Shown piece by piece: positions 1 through 7,078 of a stretch of DNA of 9,607 bases (position 1 is its first letter; each line of letters starts with the position of its first letter). This DNA comes from Ruminococcaceae bacterium UBA6364 (GTDB lineage Bacteria > Bacillota > Clostridia > Oscillospirales > Acutalibacteraceae): contig DJRI01000133.1 of assembly GCA_002440045.1 (NCBI GenBank), positions 1 to 9,607 on the forward strand. The letters are read 5' to 3'. Both the position numbers and the translations under genes were made by a program. Below the pieces are notes generated by a model. That model was given only the letters and a program-made list of their open reading frames with translations. It did not search any database and was not told the origin of the DNA.

Positions 1-1
1 C

Positions 2-328
2 GGCTGTTTTGTCGCACTTCTTCTTTTGCTTTTTATTGTTCTTAAAATAATTAAAACAGGCAAAGAAGCAAGGGATTTTTCGGCACAGCTTGCGTGCTAC
101 GGAATTGCCGTTATGATAGCTTCGCAGGTATTGATAAACGTCGGTATGTGCCTTATGATTCTGCCCGTAATAGGAATTACGCTTCCGTTTTTCAGCGCAG
201 GCGGTTCAAGCACTTTATGCCTTTATATAGGCATAGGTCTTGTGTTCAGTATTTATCGCTATAACAGAGCGCGTGAAGCTGTCAATTTCAGACTGAGCAG
301 AATTTCAACACCGTTTTCGGAATTTTAA
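2..328 (+). CDS. RodA/FtsW/SpoVE family (SEDS) peptidoglycan polymerase, C-terminal end
   Basis: This frame is open from the window edge and ends at TAA 326-328, so only the last 108 residues are present. SEDS proteins are multi-pass membrane glycosyltransferases that polymerise lipid II into glycan strands together with a class B penicillin-binding protein. The visible part has a leucine-rich membrane helix at the edge, a cytoplasmic stretch with KIIKTGKEARDF, then the family's signature C-terminal block: INVGMCLMILPVIG, followed by LPFFSAGGSS and a last membrane helix ending in a basic IYRYNRAREA tail. Most RodA/FtsW proteins have an aromatic residue in S-Y-GGSS; here it is alanine. The tail is short, unlike the long tails of many FtsW proteins, so a RodA-like role is slightly favoured, but RodA, FtsW and SpoVE cannot be separated from this fragment. 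The downstream kinase gene starts 25 bases later and may be co-transcribed. Confidence 0.9.
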   Translation, partial: GCFVALLLLLFIVLKIIKTGKEARDFSAQLACYGIAVMIASQVLINVGMCLMILPVIGITLPFFSAGGSSTLCLYIGIGLVFSIYRYNRAREAVNFRLSRISTPFSEF

Positions 329-353
329 ATTTGTTTAGGAAAGGAGCCTTACA

Positions 354-1505
354 ATGAAAAAAACATACGAAATACGTTTGTATGACGAGCGGCTTATCAC
401 CTTTTCGCTTGAAGAAAAGGGATTGGAAGGATTGCAGGCTGCCGTTCTTAATATTAATTCCGAAAAAAAACACCTTTTCCCGCTTGATTTGGAGCTAACG
501 GGCAACGGCATTGTAAAATGGCTTGAACGCCGCGTTATTCCAAAAAACAGGCAATTTGTTGATGAAATTCTTAAAACGCTCGGTCTTGGCGTTAACAACA
601 CAAAAGGTATTATTGATGTTTGTATGGGGCTTTCTCTTAATGACAGTTATTGGGTTGTTGACGAAAGCTTTGACGGAAAATTTGCCGACTATAACTTATA
701 TAACAACCGCTTTTCGGAGGCGCTTTCGCTTGTTGCATATACCGGTGCCGGCAGAAGTGACGAAGCCTTTACCACTTCACCCGAGCTTACAACAAACGGT
801 ATGTTGAGAAAAGCCTGGCGTTTTTGCGAAAACGACGGCATCTATCTTTATAAAGGCGGTACGGAAGGCGCCGCCAACACGGGAAAAGAACCGTTCAGCG
901 AGTATTATGCCTGTCAAATCGCAAACAAAATGGGGCTTTCGTGCGTTCAATACGATTTAGAAAACTGGAAAGGGCTTCTCTCTTCAAAATGCAAGCTTTT
1001 TACCGATATTGATACATCGTTTGTACCGATTGGAAGAATCTTAAAAAACATAAATTTAAAAGCCTGTATCGACTATTATAAAACCCTCGGAGACGAATTT
1101 TACGAGCAGCTTTGCAGTATGCTTGTTTTTGACGCGCTGATTTATAACGAGGACAGGCATTTCGGCAATTTCGGTATTTTGCGAAACAACAAAACGGGTG
1201 ACATCTTCGATACGGCACCCATATTTGACAACGGGCTTTCGCTTTTTAACTATGCCATGCCCGAGGATTTCGATAATTTAAGCGACTATGCAAAGACGCG
1301 CACAAACCCATACCGCATTCCCTATGAAGATGTTTGCAAAGCTGTAATGGGTCCGAAACAAAAAGCGGAGCTTCGCAAAATGCTTGATTTTAAATTCAGG
1401 CGGCACCCGTCAATTAATCTGCCCGAAAAAAGACTTTCGGCAATTGAAAAACAGCTTGCAAAACGCACAAGAGAGCTTTTGACACTTCCGCAAAGAAGCG
1501 AATAA
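354..1505 (+). CDS. HipA-like Ser/Thr kinase-fold protein (HipA C-terminal domain)
   Basis: The 383-residue protein has the marks of the HipA kinase fold. A likely beta-strand lysine is K167 in IYLYKGG, a helix-C-type glutamate is E183 in PFSEYYACQIA, the catalytic loop is NEDRHFGNFG (residues 265-274, with D267 and N272), and a metal-binding aspartate lies in APIFDNGLSLF (D292). E. coli HipA phosphorylates glutamyl-tRNA synthetase and is silenced by the DNA-binding protein HipB; other homologues have different targets. The N-terminal 120 residues do not clearly match the HipA N-subdomain. A segment rich in Ser and Thr (TTSPELTTNG, 140-149) precedes the ATP-binding strands, roughly where HipA carries its autophosphorylated loop. 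The start is supported by AAAGGAG at 340-346, seven bases upstream. No HipB-like helix-turn-helix gene is next to it: upstream is a SEDS gene, downstream a terminator. The catalytic residues look intact, so it is probably active. Target and role are unknown. Confidence 0.8.
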   Translation: MKKTYEIRLYDERLITFSLEEKGLEGLQAAVLNINSEKKHLFPLDLELTGNGIVKWLERRVIPKNRQFVDEILKTLGLGVNNTKGIIDVCMGLSLNDSYWVVDESFDGKFADYNLYNNRFSEALSLVAYTGAGRSDEAFTTSPELTTNGMLRKAWRFCENDGIYLYKGGTEGAANTGKEPFSEYYACQIANKMGLSCVQYDLENWKGLLSSKCKLFTDIDTSFVPIGRILKNINLKACIDYYKTLGDEFYEQLCSMLVFDALIYNEDRHFGNFGILRNNKTGDIFDTAPIFDNGLSLFNYAMPEDFDNLSDYAKTRTNPYRIPYEDVCKAVMGPKQKAELRKMLDFKFRRHPSINLPEKRLSAIEKQLAKRTRELLTLPQRSE

Positions 1506-1513
1506 AAATAATT

Positions 1514-1559
1514 TAACCGCAATTCTTAAACCCGCTATGAGTTTTAAGAATTGCGGTTA
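1514..1559. terminator. Bidirectional rho-independent terminator between convergent genes
   Basis: A near-perfect 17-bp stem (1514-1530 with 1543-1559) encloses a 12-base loop. The + strand side is followed by TTTTTATTT from 1560. On the - strand the hairpin is followed by a T-rich run, the complement of AATAAAAATAA at 1501-1511. It therefore can end both the kinase transcript and the long operon that finishes with pcrA at 1570. Confidence 0.85.
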
Positions 1560-1569
1560 TTTTTATTTC

Positions 1570-4008
1570 TCAAAGCTTTGTAAGCCTTGCCATTTTAGCC
1601 ATAAGCTTTTTTGTTCCGACGTTATCAAAGGCGACCTCCAAAAGCAAATCGCCGCCCGTGGGCTTTGCCGAAATTACCATTCCCTCGCCGAACGCTTTGT
1701 GCAATACCCTGTCGCCCGCTTTAAGGTCAACAGTACCCGTTGCCGCGGTGCTTCCTGCGCCCTTGCCGCTGAAGCCGCGCGAAAAGCCTTTGTTTCGCTC
1801 CGGCGGTGAATATGACGATTTCTTTTGTACAAACGCTGTGCTGTCAGCCGCCTTTTTTCTTTGCGAATACGGCGCGGCGGGTGCATAATCATTGAGGTCG
1901 GCGCCCCAAAAGCTGTTATAGCCCGAGCGTTTTTCAAGGTCTGAGTCCGTAAGCTCCGGCGGTATTTCGCCGATAAATCTTGACGGGCGGGTAAAAGACG
2001 TATTGCCGAAAATCATTCGCGAACGCGCGTTTGTTATATAAAGCTTTTCTTTTGCGCGCGTTATTCCGACATAGCAAAGCCTTCGTTCCTCTTCAACTTC
2101 GCTTTCGTCATACATAACCTGATTTCCCGGGAAAAGCCCCTCATCCATACCGACAATGAAAACGACGGGAAATTCAAGTCCCTTTGCCGAATGGAGCGTC
2201 ATCATAACTGCCGAATCGCTTTCGGAATTGTAGTTATCAATATCGGTCATAAGGGCGACTTCTTCAAGAAAGCCCGTAAGCGTTGCGTCGTCGTTATCCT
2301 CCATATAATGCAAAAGGTTTGCAAGAAGCTCCATAACGTTTGCTTTTCGCTCGTCGCAGGTTTCTTTGTCAAGCTCCAAAGACGCCATATATCCCGTTTT
2401 TGTTATTACGTCGTCAAAAAATTCCGACATTTCTTTTTCTTCAAGCGATTTTCTGAGGCTCAAAATAAGCTTTGAAAAATCGGAAAGCTTATTTTGAGAG
2501 CGTGCTATCAAGGGATAATCGGCGGCGTTGCTTATCACTTCAAACATCGAAAGCCCGAGTCCCTCGGCAATTGAGGCGGCGTTATTTACGGTGGTATCGC
2601 CTATTCCGCGCTTCGGCTCGTTTATAATTCGCCTGAGCCTTACAGCGTCAGCGGGGTTTGCTATAACCTGCAAATAGGCAAGAACATCTTTAATTTCTTT
2701 TCGGTCATAGAACCTGTGGCCGCCTATAACCTTATACGGCACCGCGCTGTAAACGAGCGCGCGCTCTATGCTGTTTGACTGCGCATTCGTTCTGTAAAGC
2801 ACGGCAAAATCCGAAAACTTGCGGCCTTTTGCGACCTGCTCAAGAATTGTGTCGGCAACAAAACGGCCTTCGTCGCGGTCATCGTTTAAAAGCTTGACCG
2901 TTATTTTTTCGCCCTCGCCGTTATCGGTCCAAAGCGTTTTGCCCTTTCTGCCGCGGTTATTTTTTATAACCGCGTTTGCGGCGTCAAGAATAACAGACGT
3001 TGAACGGTAGTTTTGCTCAAGGCGAATAACCTTTGCGTTTTCATACTGCTCTTCAAACGAAAGTATGTTTTCAATCGTTGCGCCCCTGAATTTATAAATA
3101 CTCTGGTCGTCGTCGCCTACAACGCAGATGTTTTTGTAACCGCCCGCAAGAAGCGATGTCAGAACATACTGCGCGTGGTTTGTGTCCTGATATTCGTCAA
3201 CCATAACATATTTGAAACGGCGTCTGTAATAATCAAGAACATCTGCATTCTCTCTTAAAAGCTTTACAGCATTGACAATAATATCGTCAAAATCCATAGC
3301 GTCGGCGTTTTTGAGATTTTCTTCGTATTTTTCAAAAGCCTGTCCTATAAGCTTTTTGTTTGCGTCGTAATTAGCTTCGGCGATATAGTCTTCGGGCGTT
3401 TTAAGAGAGTCCTTCGCCTTGCTTATTTCAGAAAGAATAAGCTTAACCGGAAGCCTTTTTTCATCAATATTAAGAAAGCGCATAACCTCTTTCATAACGC
3501 GCTTTGAGTCGTCCGTATCGTAAATTGTAAAATGCTTTGAAAAGCCCACTCTGTCGCAAAAGCGCCTTAAAATGCGGACACAGCACGAGTGGAACGTGCT
3601 TGCCCAAACCTCTTCGCCCTGAGAGCCGAGCATATTTACAAGGCGCTCTTTAAGCTCGTTTGCCGCCTTGTTTGTAAAGGTTATTGCAAGAATTTGCCAC
3701 GGCTCGGGCGCGTCGCACGAAAGAAGCTGTTTTAATTCAAACGAAGGCTCGCCGCCGTTTTTAATAAGCTCTTCAAGCTCGTTCGCATCGCTTTCTGTCG
3801 GCACGCGGTATGTATAGCTTGAATTATAAGCGTTGCCGTATTTTATTAAATATGCAATTCTGTTAACGAGAACGGTGGTTTTGCCGCTCCCCGCGCCCGC
3901 AAGAATCAGCACAGCGCCCTCAACGCCGAAAACGGCTTTCTTTTGCATATCGTTCATTCGCGAAAACTCTTTTTCAATGAGCATTCGTCTTAATTCAGTA
4001 AACTCCAT
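1570..4008 (-). CDS. pcrA: ATP-dependent 3'-5' DNA helicase PcrA/UvrD (superfamily 1A)
   Basis: The 812-residue protein carries the full SF1A helicase motif set: Q-motif region with NDMQKKAV (19-26), Walker A LAGAGSGKTT (36-45), motif Ia ILAITFTNKAA (106-116), Walker B VDEYQDT (270-276), motif III GDDDQSIYKFRGA (298-310), motif IV LEQNYRS (330-336), motif V TLHSAKGLEF (604-613) and motif VI CYVGITRAKEKL (645-656). After a low-complexity linker (about 700-760) the C-terminus has DRVLHKAFGEGMV (766-778), the Tudor-like domain by which PcrA binds RNA polymerase. PcrA unwinds DNA in nucleotide excision and mismatch repair, removes RecA, and limits replication-transcription conflict. About 42 extra residues lie between motifs I and Ia (about 57-102) compared with the Bacillus enzymes. 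It is the last gene of the operon. Its ATG follows GAGAGG, which overlaps the stop codon of the preceding gene 8 bases away. Confidence 0.97.
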   Translation of the reverse strand: MEFTELRRMLIEKEFSRMNDMQKKAVFGVEGAVLILAGAGSGKTTVLVNRIAYLIKYGNAYNSSYTYRVPTESDANELEELIKNGGEPSFELKQLLSCDAPEPWQILAITFTNKAANELKERLVNMLGSQGEEVWASTFHSCCVRILRRFCDRVGFSKHFTIYDTDDSKRVMKEVMRFLNIDEKRLPVKLILSEISKAKDSLKTPEDYIAEANYDANKKLIGQAFEKYEENLKNADAMDFDDIIVNAVKLLRENADVLDYYRRRFKYVMVDEYQDTNHAQYVLTSLLAGGYKNICVVGDDDQSIYKFRGATIENILSFEEQYENAKVIRLEQNYRSTSVILDAANAVIKNNRGRKGKTLWTDNGEGEKITVKLLNDDRDEGRFVADTILEQVAKGRKFSDFAVLYRTNAQSNSIERALVYSAVPYKVIGGHRFYDRKEIKDVLAYLQVIANPADAVRLRRIINEPKRGIGDTTVNNAASIAEGLGLSMFEVISNAADYPLIARSQNKLSDFSKLILSLRKSLEEKEMSEFFDDVITKTGYMASLELDKETCDERKANVMELLANLLHYMEDNDDATLTGFLEEVALMTDIDNYNSESDSAVMMTLHSAKGLEFPVVFIVGMDEGLFPGNQVMYDESEVEEERRLCYVGITRAKEKLYITNARSRMIFGNTSFTRPSRFIGEIPPELTDSDLEKRSGYNSFWGADLNDYAPAAPYSQRKKAADSTAFVQKKSSYSPPERNKGFSRGFSGKGAGSTAATGTVDLKAGDRVLHKAFGEGMVISAKPTGGDLLLEVAFDNVGTKKLMAKMARLTKL

Positions 4009-4016
4009 AATACCTC

Positions 4017-4565
4017 TCAGTTATTGTTAATTATAATTCTTTCGGTTTCAACATCCGCAAAAAACAGCGCCTCCAAAAGCGCCTCTTCGCATGAATAAAA
4101 TTCGTGTAAAAAAACTGTCGGCTCTTTTTGTGTTATCATTTCGCGCTTTAAGCCGATAAGCGTGTTTTCAACGGCTCTTTTGTGCTCTTTAAGCGAATTT
4201 ATAAGCTTTTTAGGCGTTTTAAAGCTTTTTAAAAGCGAAATCATTTCGGAAAAAGACGTCATAAGCCTTAAAATCGGTTCAAGCTTTTTTAAAAGCACAT
4301 CGCTCTCTTTATGCCGCCCGAAAGCTTCAAGCGCGCAAACGCAAGAAAAGATGCGTTCCAAAAGCCTTGCAAGACTTAAAATGTCGCCGCGCTCAAACGG
4401 GGCTATAAATTCATCTAAAAGCGAATCGAAAATTTCGCCCTGAAGCGCCCTGAAAAGAAGCTTTTTGTCGCCGCTTTGCCTGTTTTCGGTTATATTTTTA
4501 AAAATCTCTTCATTTAAACGCGCCGCCGATGTCAACATTCCGAAATAATCGTTGTTTTTCTTCAA
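4017..4565 (-). CDS. DUF47/PhoU-like protein, probable accessory protein of the PiT transporter
   Basis: This predicted all-helical 182-residue protein is assigned to the DUF47 (PhoU-like, Pit accessory) family on two grounds. One is its place directly after a pit gene, the usual partner. The other is the segment DEFIAPFERGDILSLARLLE (51-70), which matches the family pattern of F-x-tP-F-x-R-x-DI-x-x-L. A possible PhoU-type acidic pair lies just before it (E44, D47). The family is typically a little over 200 residues, and the rest is divergent; the C-terminal half lacks an obvious second acidic cluster. Known DUF47 proteins are thought to modulate phosphate transport or its signalling. The start is TTG at 4563-4565, preceded at five bases by a strong AAGGAG (complement of 4571-4576) that overlaps the stop codon of pit, so translation is probably coupled. 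The short Lys/Asn-rich ends carry no membrane segment or signal peptide. Confidence 0.65.
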   Translation of the reverse strand: MKKNNDYFGMLTSAARLNEEIFKNITENRQSGDKKLLFRALQGEIFDSLLDEFIAPFERGDILSLARLLERIFSCVCALEAFGRHKESDVLLKKLEPILRLMTSFSEMISLLKSFKTPKKLINSLKEHKRAVENTLIGLKREMITQKEPTVFLHEFYSCEEALLEALFFADVETERIIINNN

Positions 4566-4574
4566 GGCCGCTCC

Positions 4575-5624
4575 TTATAAAAAAATGATAAAATAAAACT
4601 TCGTAACCACAAAAGAGAGTAAAAAGCACGCGGGAAAAGTCACCGTCCATGCTACAAGCATATTCTGTGCGACCTTCCAATTGACATTTTTAATTCCTCT
4701 TGCGGCGGCAACGCCCATAACGGCGGTTGCCTTAACATGGGTTGTGCTGACGGGAAAGCCGAAAACGGTTGAAAAAAGCAGGCTTAAAACCGAGGCGGCG
4801 TCTGACGAAAAACCCTGATATTTCTCTAAAGAAGCCATATCCATTCCGACGGATTTTATTATTTTTTTGCCGCCCATCGCCGTGCCCGAAGCCATAAAAG
4901 CAGAGCAAATCACAATAAGAAAAAACGGCACGCCCGCAGGCTTTTCTAAAATACCGCCGTTTGAAAAAGAGATGCACAAAAGCATCATACCGATAAACTT
5001 CTGACCGTCCTGTGCGCCGTGAAAAAAAGCCGTTGCCGCGGCAACAACAATTTCGCACCTGTCAAAAAAGCTGTTCGCCTTTTTTCTTCGTACTCCCGAA
5101 AACGCGCGCACAACGGCGCGGCTTATTACAAAGCCGCAAAAAAAGCCGAGCGCACTCGACAAAAAAAGCCCCGAAAGGACTTTGCCCCATTCGTAAGCGC
5201 TAACGCCCGAAAAGCTGCCGTGCAGCGAAACGGAAGCGCCGGTTATGCCCGCAATAAGCGCGTGGCTTTCGCTTGTGGGGATTCCGAAGCACCACGCCGC
5301 GACAGCCCAAAGCACCACCGCCGTCATGGCCGCGGCAAGCGCCGTTCTTGCGCTTTGCAAAGACGAGCCGAAGTCGGCAATTGAATAGACGGTTTTTGCG
5401 ACCTCATAGTTCACAGAGGAGGTCAAAAAAACGCCGAAAAAATTCATAACCGCCGCCGTTAAGACAGCGGTTTTGGGTTTTAAAGCGCGCGTTACCACAG
5501 CCGAAGCTATGGCGTTGGGCGCGTCGGTCCAACCGTTGACCGTAATAACGCCCAAGGTCAGAACAACCGTTATTAAAAGCTGTAAATCACATTTTAAACT
5601 TCCCAAAAAAGAAGCAAAAGTCAA
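4575..5624 (-). CDS. pit: PiT family inorganic phosphate transporter
   Basis: The 349-residue, strongly hydrophobic protein carries both signature repeats of the PiT family: NGWTDAPNAIAS near the N-terminus (30-41) and GFPVSTTHVKATAVMG near the C-terminus (289-304), each in one half of the inverted-repeat fold. Other typical segments are GIPTSESHALIAGITGA (114-130) and FFHGAQDGQK (200-209). Several membrane helices are evident on each side of a basic cytoplasmic loop (about 174-188, RAFSGVRRKKANS). The family imports phosphate, or a metal-phosphate complex, by symport with H+ or Na+. The length is normal for a bacterial PiT. No ATG lies near the front of the frame, so translation probably starts at TTG 5622-5624, two bases after the stop codon of the fumarase-like gene. 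Only a weak AGGG lies before it, so coupling to the upstream gene is likely. A DUF47-like partner follows at 9 bases. Confidence 0.95.
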   Translation of the reverse strand: MTFASFLGSLKCDLQLLITVVLTLGVITVNGWTDAPNAIASAVVTRALKPKTAVLTAAVMNFFGVFLTSSVNYEVAKTVYSIADFGSSLQSARTALAAAMTAVVLWAVAAWCFGIPTSESHALIAGITGASVSLHGSFSGVSAYEWGKVLSGLFLSSALGFFCGFVISRAVVRAFSGVRRKKANSFFDRCEIVVAAATAFFHGAQDGQKFIGMMLLCISFSNGGILEKPAGVPFFLIVICSAFMASGTAMGGKKIIKSVGMDMASLEKYQGFSSDAASVLSLLFSTVFGFPVSTTHVKATAVMGVAAARGIKNVNWKVAQNMLVAWTVTFPACFLLSFVVTKFYFIIFL

Positions 5625-5626
5625 AC

Positions 5627-6160
5627 TCAGCCCTGCCTGTAAATATCGTTACCGAAAGCGTCTATCGCCACGGTAAGCGGAAAATTCTTTACCGTAAGCT
5701 TTTTAACCGATTCACACCCCAAATCGTCAAAAGCGACAACCTCGCACGAAGCAATGCACCTTGAATAAAGCGCGCCCGCGCCGCCGATTGCGGCAAAATA
5801 CACTGCGCCGAAGCTTTTTTGCGCTTCTATTACGCTGTCACTTCTGTCGCCCTTGCCAATCATACCCTTTAAGCCGTGCTTAAGCAAAAGCGGCGTAAAT
5901 CCGTCCATTCGCGAAGATGTTGTAGGCCCTGCACTGCCGATTGAAAGCCCGTTCTTCGGGGGCGTGGGACCGCAATAATATATCACCGCGTTTTCAAGTT
6001 CAAACGGAAGCTTTTCGCCGTTTTGCAAAAGCGCAAAAAGCCGTTTGTGCGCGGCGTCGCGTGCGGTATAAACCGTGCCAGAAAGAAGCACCCTGTCGCC
6101 CGCCCTTAAAAAATCGGTACATTTATATATATTTTCGGTGTTTATTAAATATTCGTTCAT
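5627..6160 (-). CDS. Class I fumarate hydratase / L(+)-tartrate dehydratase beta subunit
   Basis: The 177-residue protein is a full-length, stand-alone beta subunit (C-terminal swivelling domain) of the oxygen-sensitive [4Fe-4S] class I hydro-lyases. Visible family motifs are AGDRVLLSGTVYTARDAAHKR (20-40), YYCGPTPPKNG (61-71), GSAGPTTSSRMDGFTP (75-90), GLKGMIGKGD (96-105, containing the conserved KGD tripeptide), FAAIGGAGALYS (122-133) and a terminal KNFPLTVAIDAFGND (158-172). In this family the beta subunit helps bind the dicarboxylate, while the alpha subunit holds the iron-sulfur cluster. Fumarase, tartrate dehydratase and mesaconase cannot be told apart from the beta subunit. The alpha gene is normally just upstream, but here the upstream gene encodes a DivIVA-like coiled coil. 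The start ATG overlaps the upstream stop codon (ATGA, 6157-6160) without a clear ribosome binding site, which points to translational coupling. Confidence 0.93.
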   Translation of the reverse strand: MNEYLINTENIYKCTDFLRAGDRVLLSGTVYTARDAAHKRLFALLQNGEKLPFELENAVIYYCGPTPPKNGLSIGSAGPTTSSRMDGFTPLLLKHGLKGMIGKGDRSDSVIEAQKSFGAVYFAAIGGAGALYSRCIASCEVVAFDDLGCESVKKLTVKNFPLTVAIDAFGNDIYRQG

Positions 6161-6918
6161 ACCGTTTTCGCCGCGTCGCTTTCGCCGTTTTCGGGCGAAG
6201 GAAGCGCCCCGCCGTCCGAAAGAACGCTTTCTGAAATAAGCGCCTGAGCGGTTTTGCTCATATTACCCGTTAAAACGTTAATTCTTAATTCAACTTCTTC
6301 AGCCGCTTTTGTAAAGTTGCGGGCAATTTCGCCTATATCTGAAGAGAGACTGTCGATTTTAAGCGCGGTATCGCCTATTGCGGAATAAATTTCTTTTGTA
6401 ACCTTGTTGGCTTTTTCGCGCGCTTCTTTAACAAGCTCGTCGGAATGAAGCCTTGCGTCAAGCATTGCCGCGCCGACCTGCTGTTCCATATTTTTCATAC
6501 GCTCGTTTTCGGCTTTAAGAGCGCTTATTTGGCTTTTTAATTCCTCTGCGGTTTTGCCGTCAAGCTCGGCAACGGAAAGCTCTGCTTTAAGCGTTTCGCT
6601 TAACGCCTTTTCTTCGGAAATACGAGCTTTCAAAGATTCGTTTTCGGCTTTAATATCCTCCATAGCCGAAAGCTCCGCTTTAAGCGAATCGTTTTCAAGA
6701 CACAATTCATCGTTTTTTGCACTAAGCTCTTTTTGTGCGGCAAGCTCATATTCAAGCTCGCGCACCCTTTGATTTAAAGAAGCGGCGGCGGAATTCATAT
6801 TTGCAAGCTGCCTTTCAACATTGCTTTTTTCTGCAAGAAGCCCGTTAATAAAGCTCATTACCTCGTCCTTTTTAAAGCCGCCGAATGCCTTTGTTTTAAA
6901 AACTATGTCGTTCATCAT
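6157..6918 (-). CDS. DivIVA-like coiled-coil protein
   Basis: The 253-residue protein opens with DIVFKTKAFGGFKKDEVMSF (4-23), matching the short DivIVA-type N-terminal domain (F-x-GGY/F-x-x-D/E-V-x-x-F-I) that senses curved membrane or marks poles and division sites. A long coiled coil follows (about 32-146) with imperfect heptad units such as ENDSLKAEL, ENESLKARI and SETLKAEL. Next is an Ala-rich helix with ARLHSDELVKEAREKANK (155-172), typical of DivIVA-family tails, and a second helical region (about 190-230). The tail is short, acidic and Ser/Gly-rich. The frame is open up to an ATG at 6987, but that start would lie upstream of the predicted transcript start. The ATG at 6916-6918 has AGGAG nine bases before it and is preferred. 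The next ATG (6913-6915) is also possible. As first gene of the operon it probably couples to the fumarase-like gene through an ATGA overlap. Its exact division or cell-pole role is inferred only. Confidence 0.78.
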   Translation of the reverse strand: MMNDIVFKTKAFGGFKKDEVMSFINGLLAEKSNVERQLANMNSAAASLNQRVRELEYELAAQKELSAKNDELCLENDSLKAELSAMEDIKAENESLKARISEEKALSETLKAELSVAELDGKTAEELKSQISALKAENERMKNMEQQVGAAMLDARLHSDELVKEAREKANKVTKEIYSAIGDTALKIDSLSSDIGEIARNFTKAAEEVELRINVLTGNMSKTAQALISESVLSDGGALPSPENGESDAAKTV

Positions 6919-6927
6919 TGCGAAATG

Positions 6928-6932
6928 CTCCT
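6928..6932 (-). promoter_or_regulatory. Ribosome binding site fixing the start of the DivIVA-like gene
   Basis: AGGAG on the - strand lies nine bases before the ATG at 6916-6918. The upstream in-frame ATG at 6985-6987 has no comparable site and lies before the predicted transcript start, so the shorter protein is the better model. Confidence 0.7.
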
Positions 6933-6977
6933 GAAATGAAAATATAAAGAGTATGCCGTGCATTTGTTCTGCAAAAC

Positions 6978-7006
6978 AGTATATCAAATTTTATCGGATA
7001 AAACAA
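6978..7006 (-). promoter_or_regulatory. Sigma-A-type promoter of the five-gene operon
   Basis: On the - strand, TTGTTT (complement of 7001-7006) and TATACT (complement of 6978-6983) are exactly 17 bases apart. This fits a housekeeping promoter with transcription starting near 6971, leaving a leader of about 50 bases before the ATG at 6918. No other candidate promoter is apparent at the tight gene junctions downstream. Confidence 0.65.
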
Positions 7007-7026
7007 CACAATTTTACAAAATTATG

Positions 7027-7055
7027 TTTATTTTTCAGAAACGATATAGTATAAT
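7027..7055 (+). promoter_or_regulatory. Promoter of the hydrolase gene (divergent)
   Basis: A perfect TATAAT -10 box lies at 7050-7055. The best -35 candidate at 17 bases is the weak TTTATT at 7027-7032. Transcription would begin near 7062, about 30 bases before the coding start. The two divergent -35 regions are only about 20 bases apart, so one regulator bound here could affect both directions; no clear operator palindrome was seen. Confidence 0.55.
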
Positions 7056-7078
7056 AAGGCTACTTAACTAAAATTCCG

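Noticed and set aside
354..1505. Classic HipBA toxin-antitoxin operon
   Set aside because: No helix-turn-helix antitoxin frame is present between 328 and 354 or downstream before the terminator, so only the kinase-like member can be claimed.
1537..1809. Open frame of 90 codons on the + strand
   Set aside because: It begins inside the terminator hairpin and runs antisense to the C-terminal Tudor-like domain of PcrA. No ribosome binding site and no family resemblance.
5019..5384. Open frame of 121 codons on the + strand
   Set aside because: It lies antisense to the PiT gene, its translation is unusually rich in Lys, Arg and Ala, and it has no recognisable motif; a shadow of pit codon use.
6919..6987. 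N-terminal extension of the DivIVA-like protein
   Set aside because: The extra 23 residues do not fit the DivIVA-type N-terminus, which begins at MNDIVF, and would start upstream of the predicted transcript start; the AGGAG at 6928-6932 serves the shorter start.
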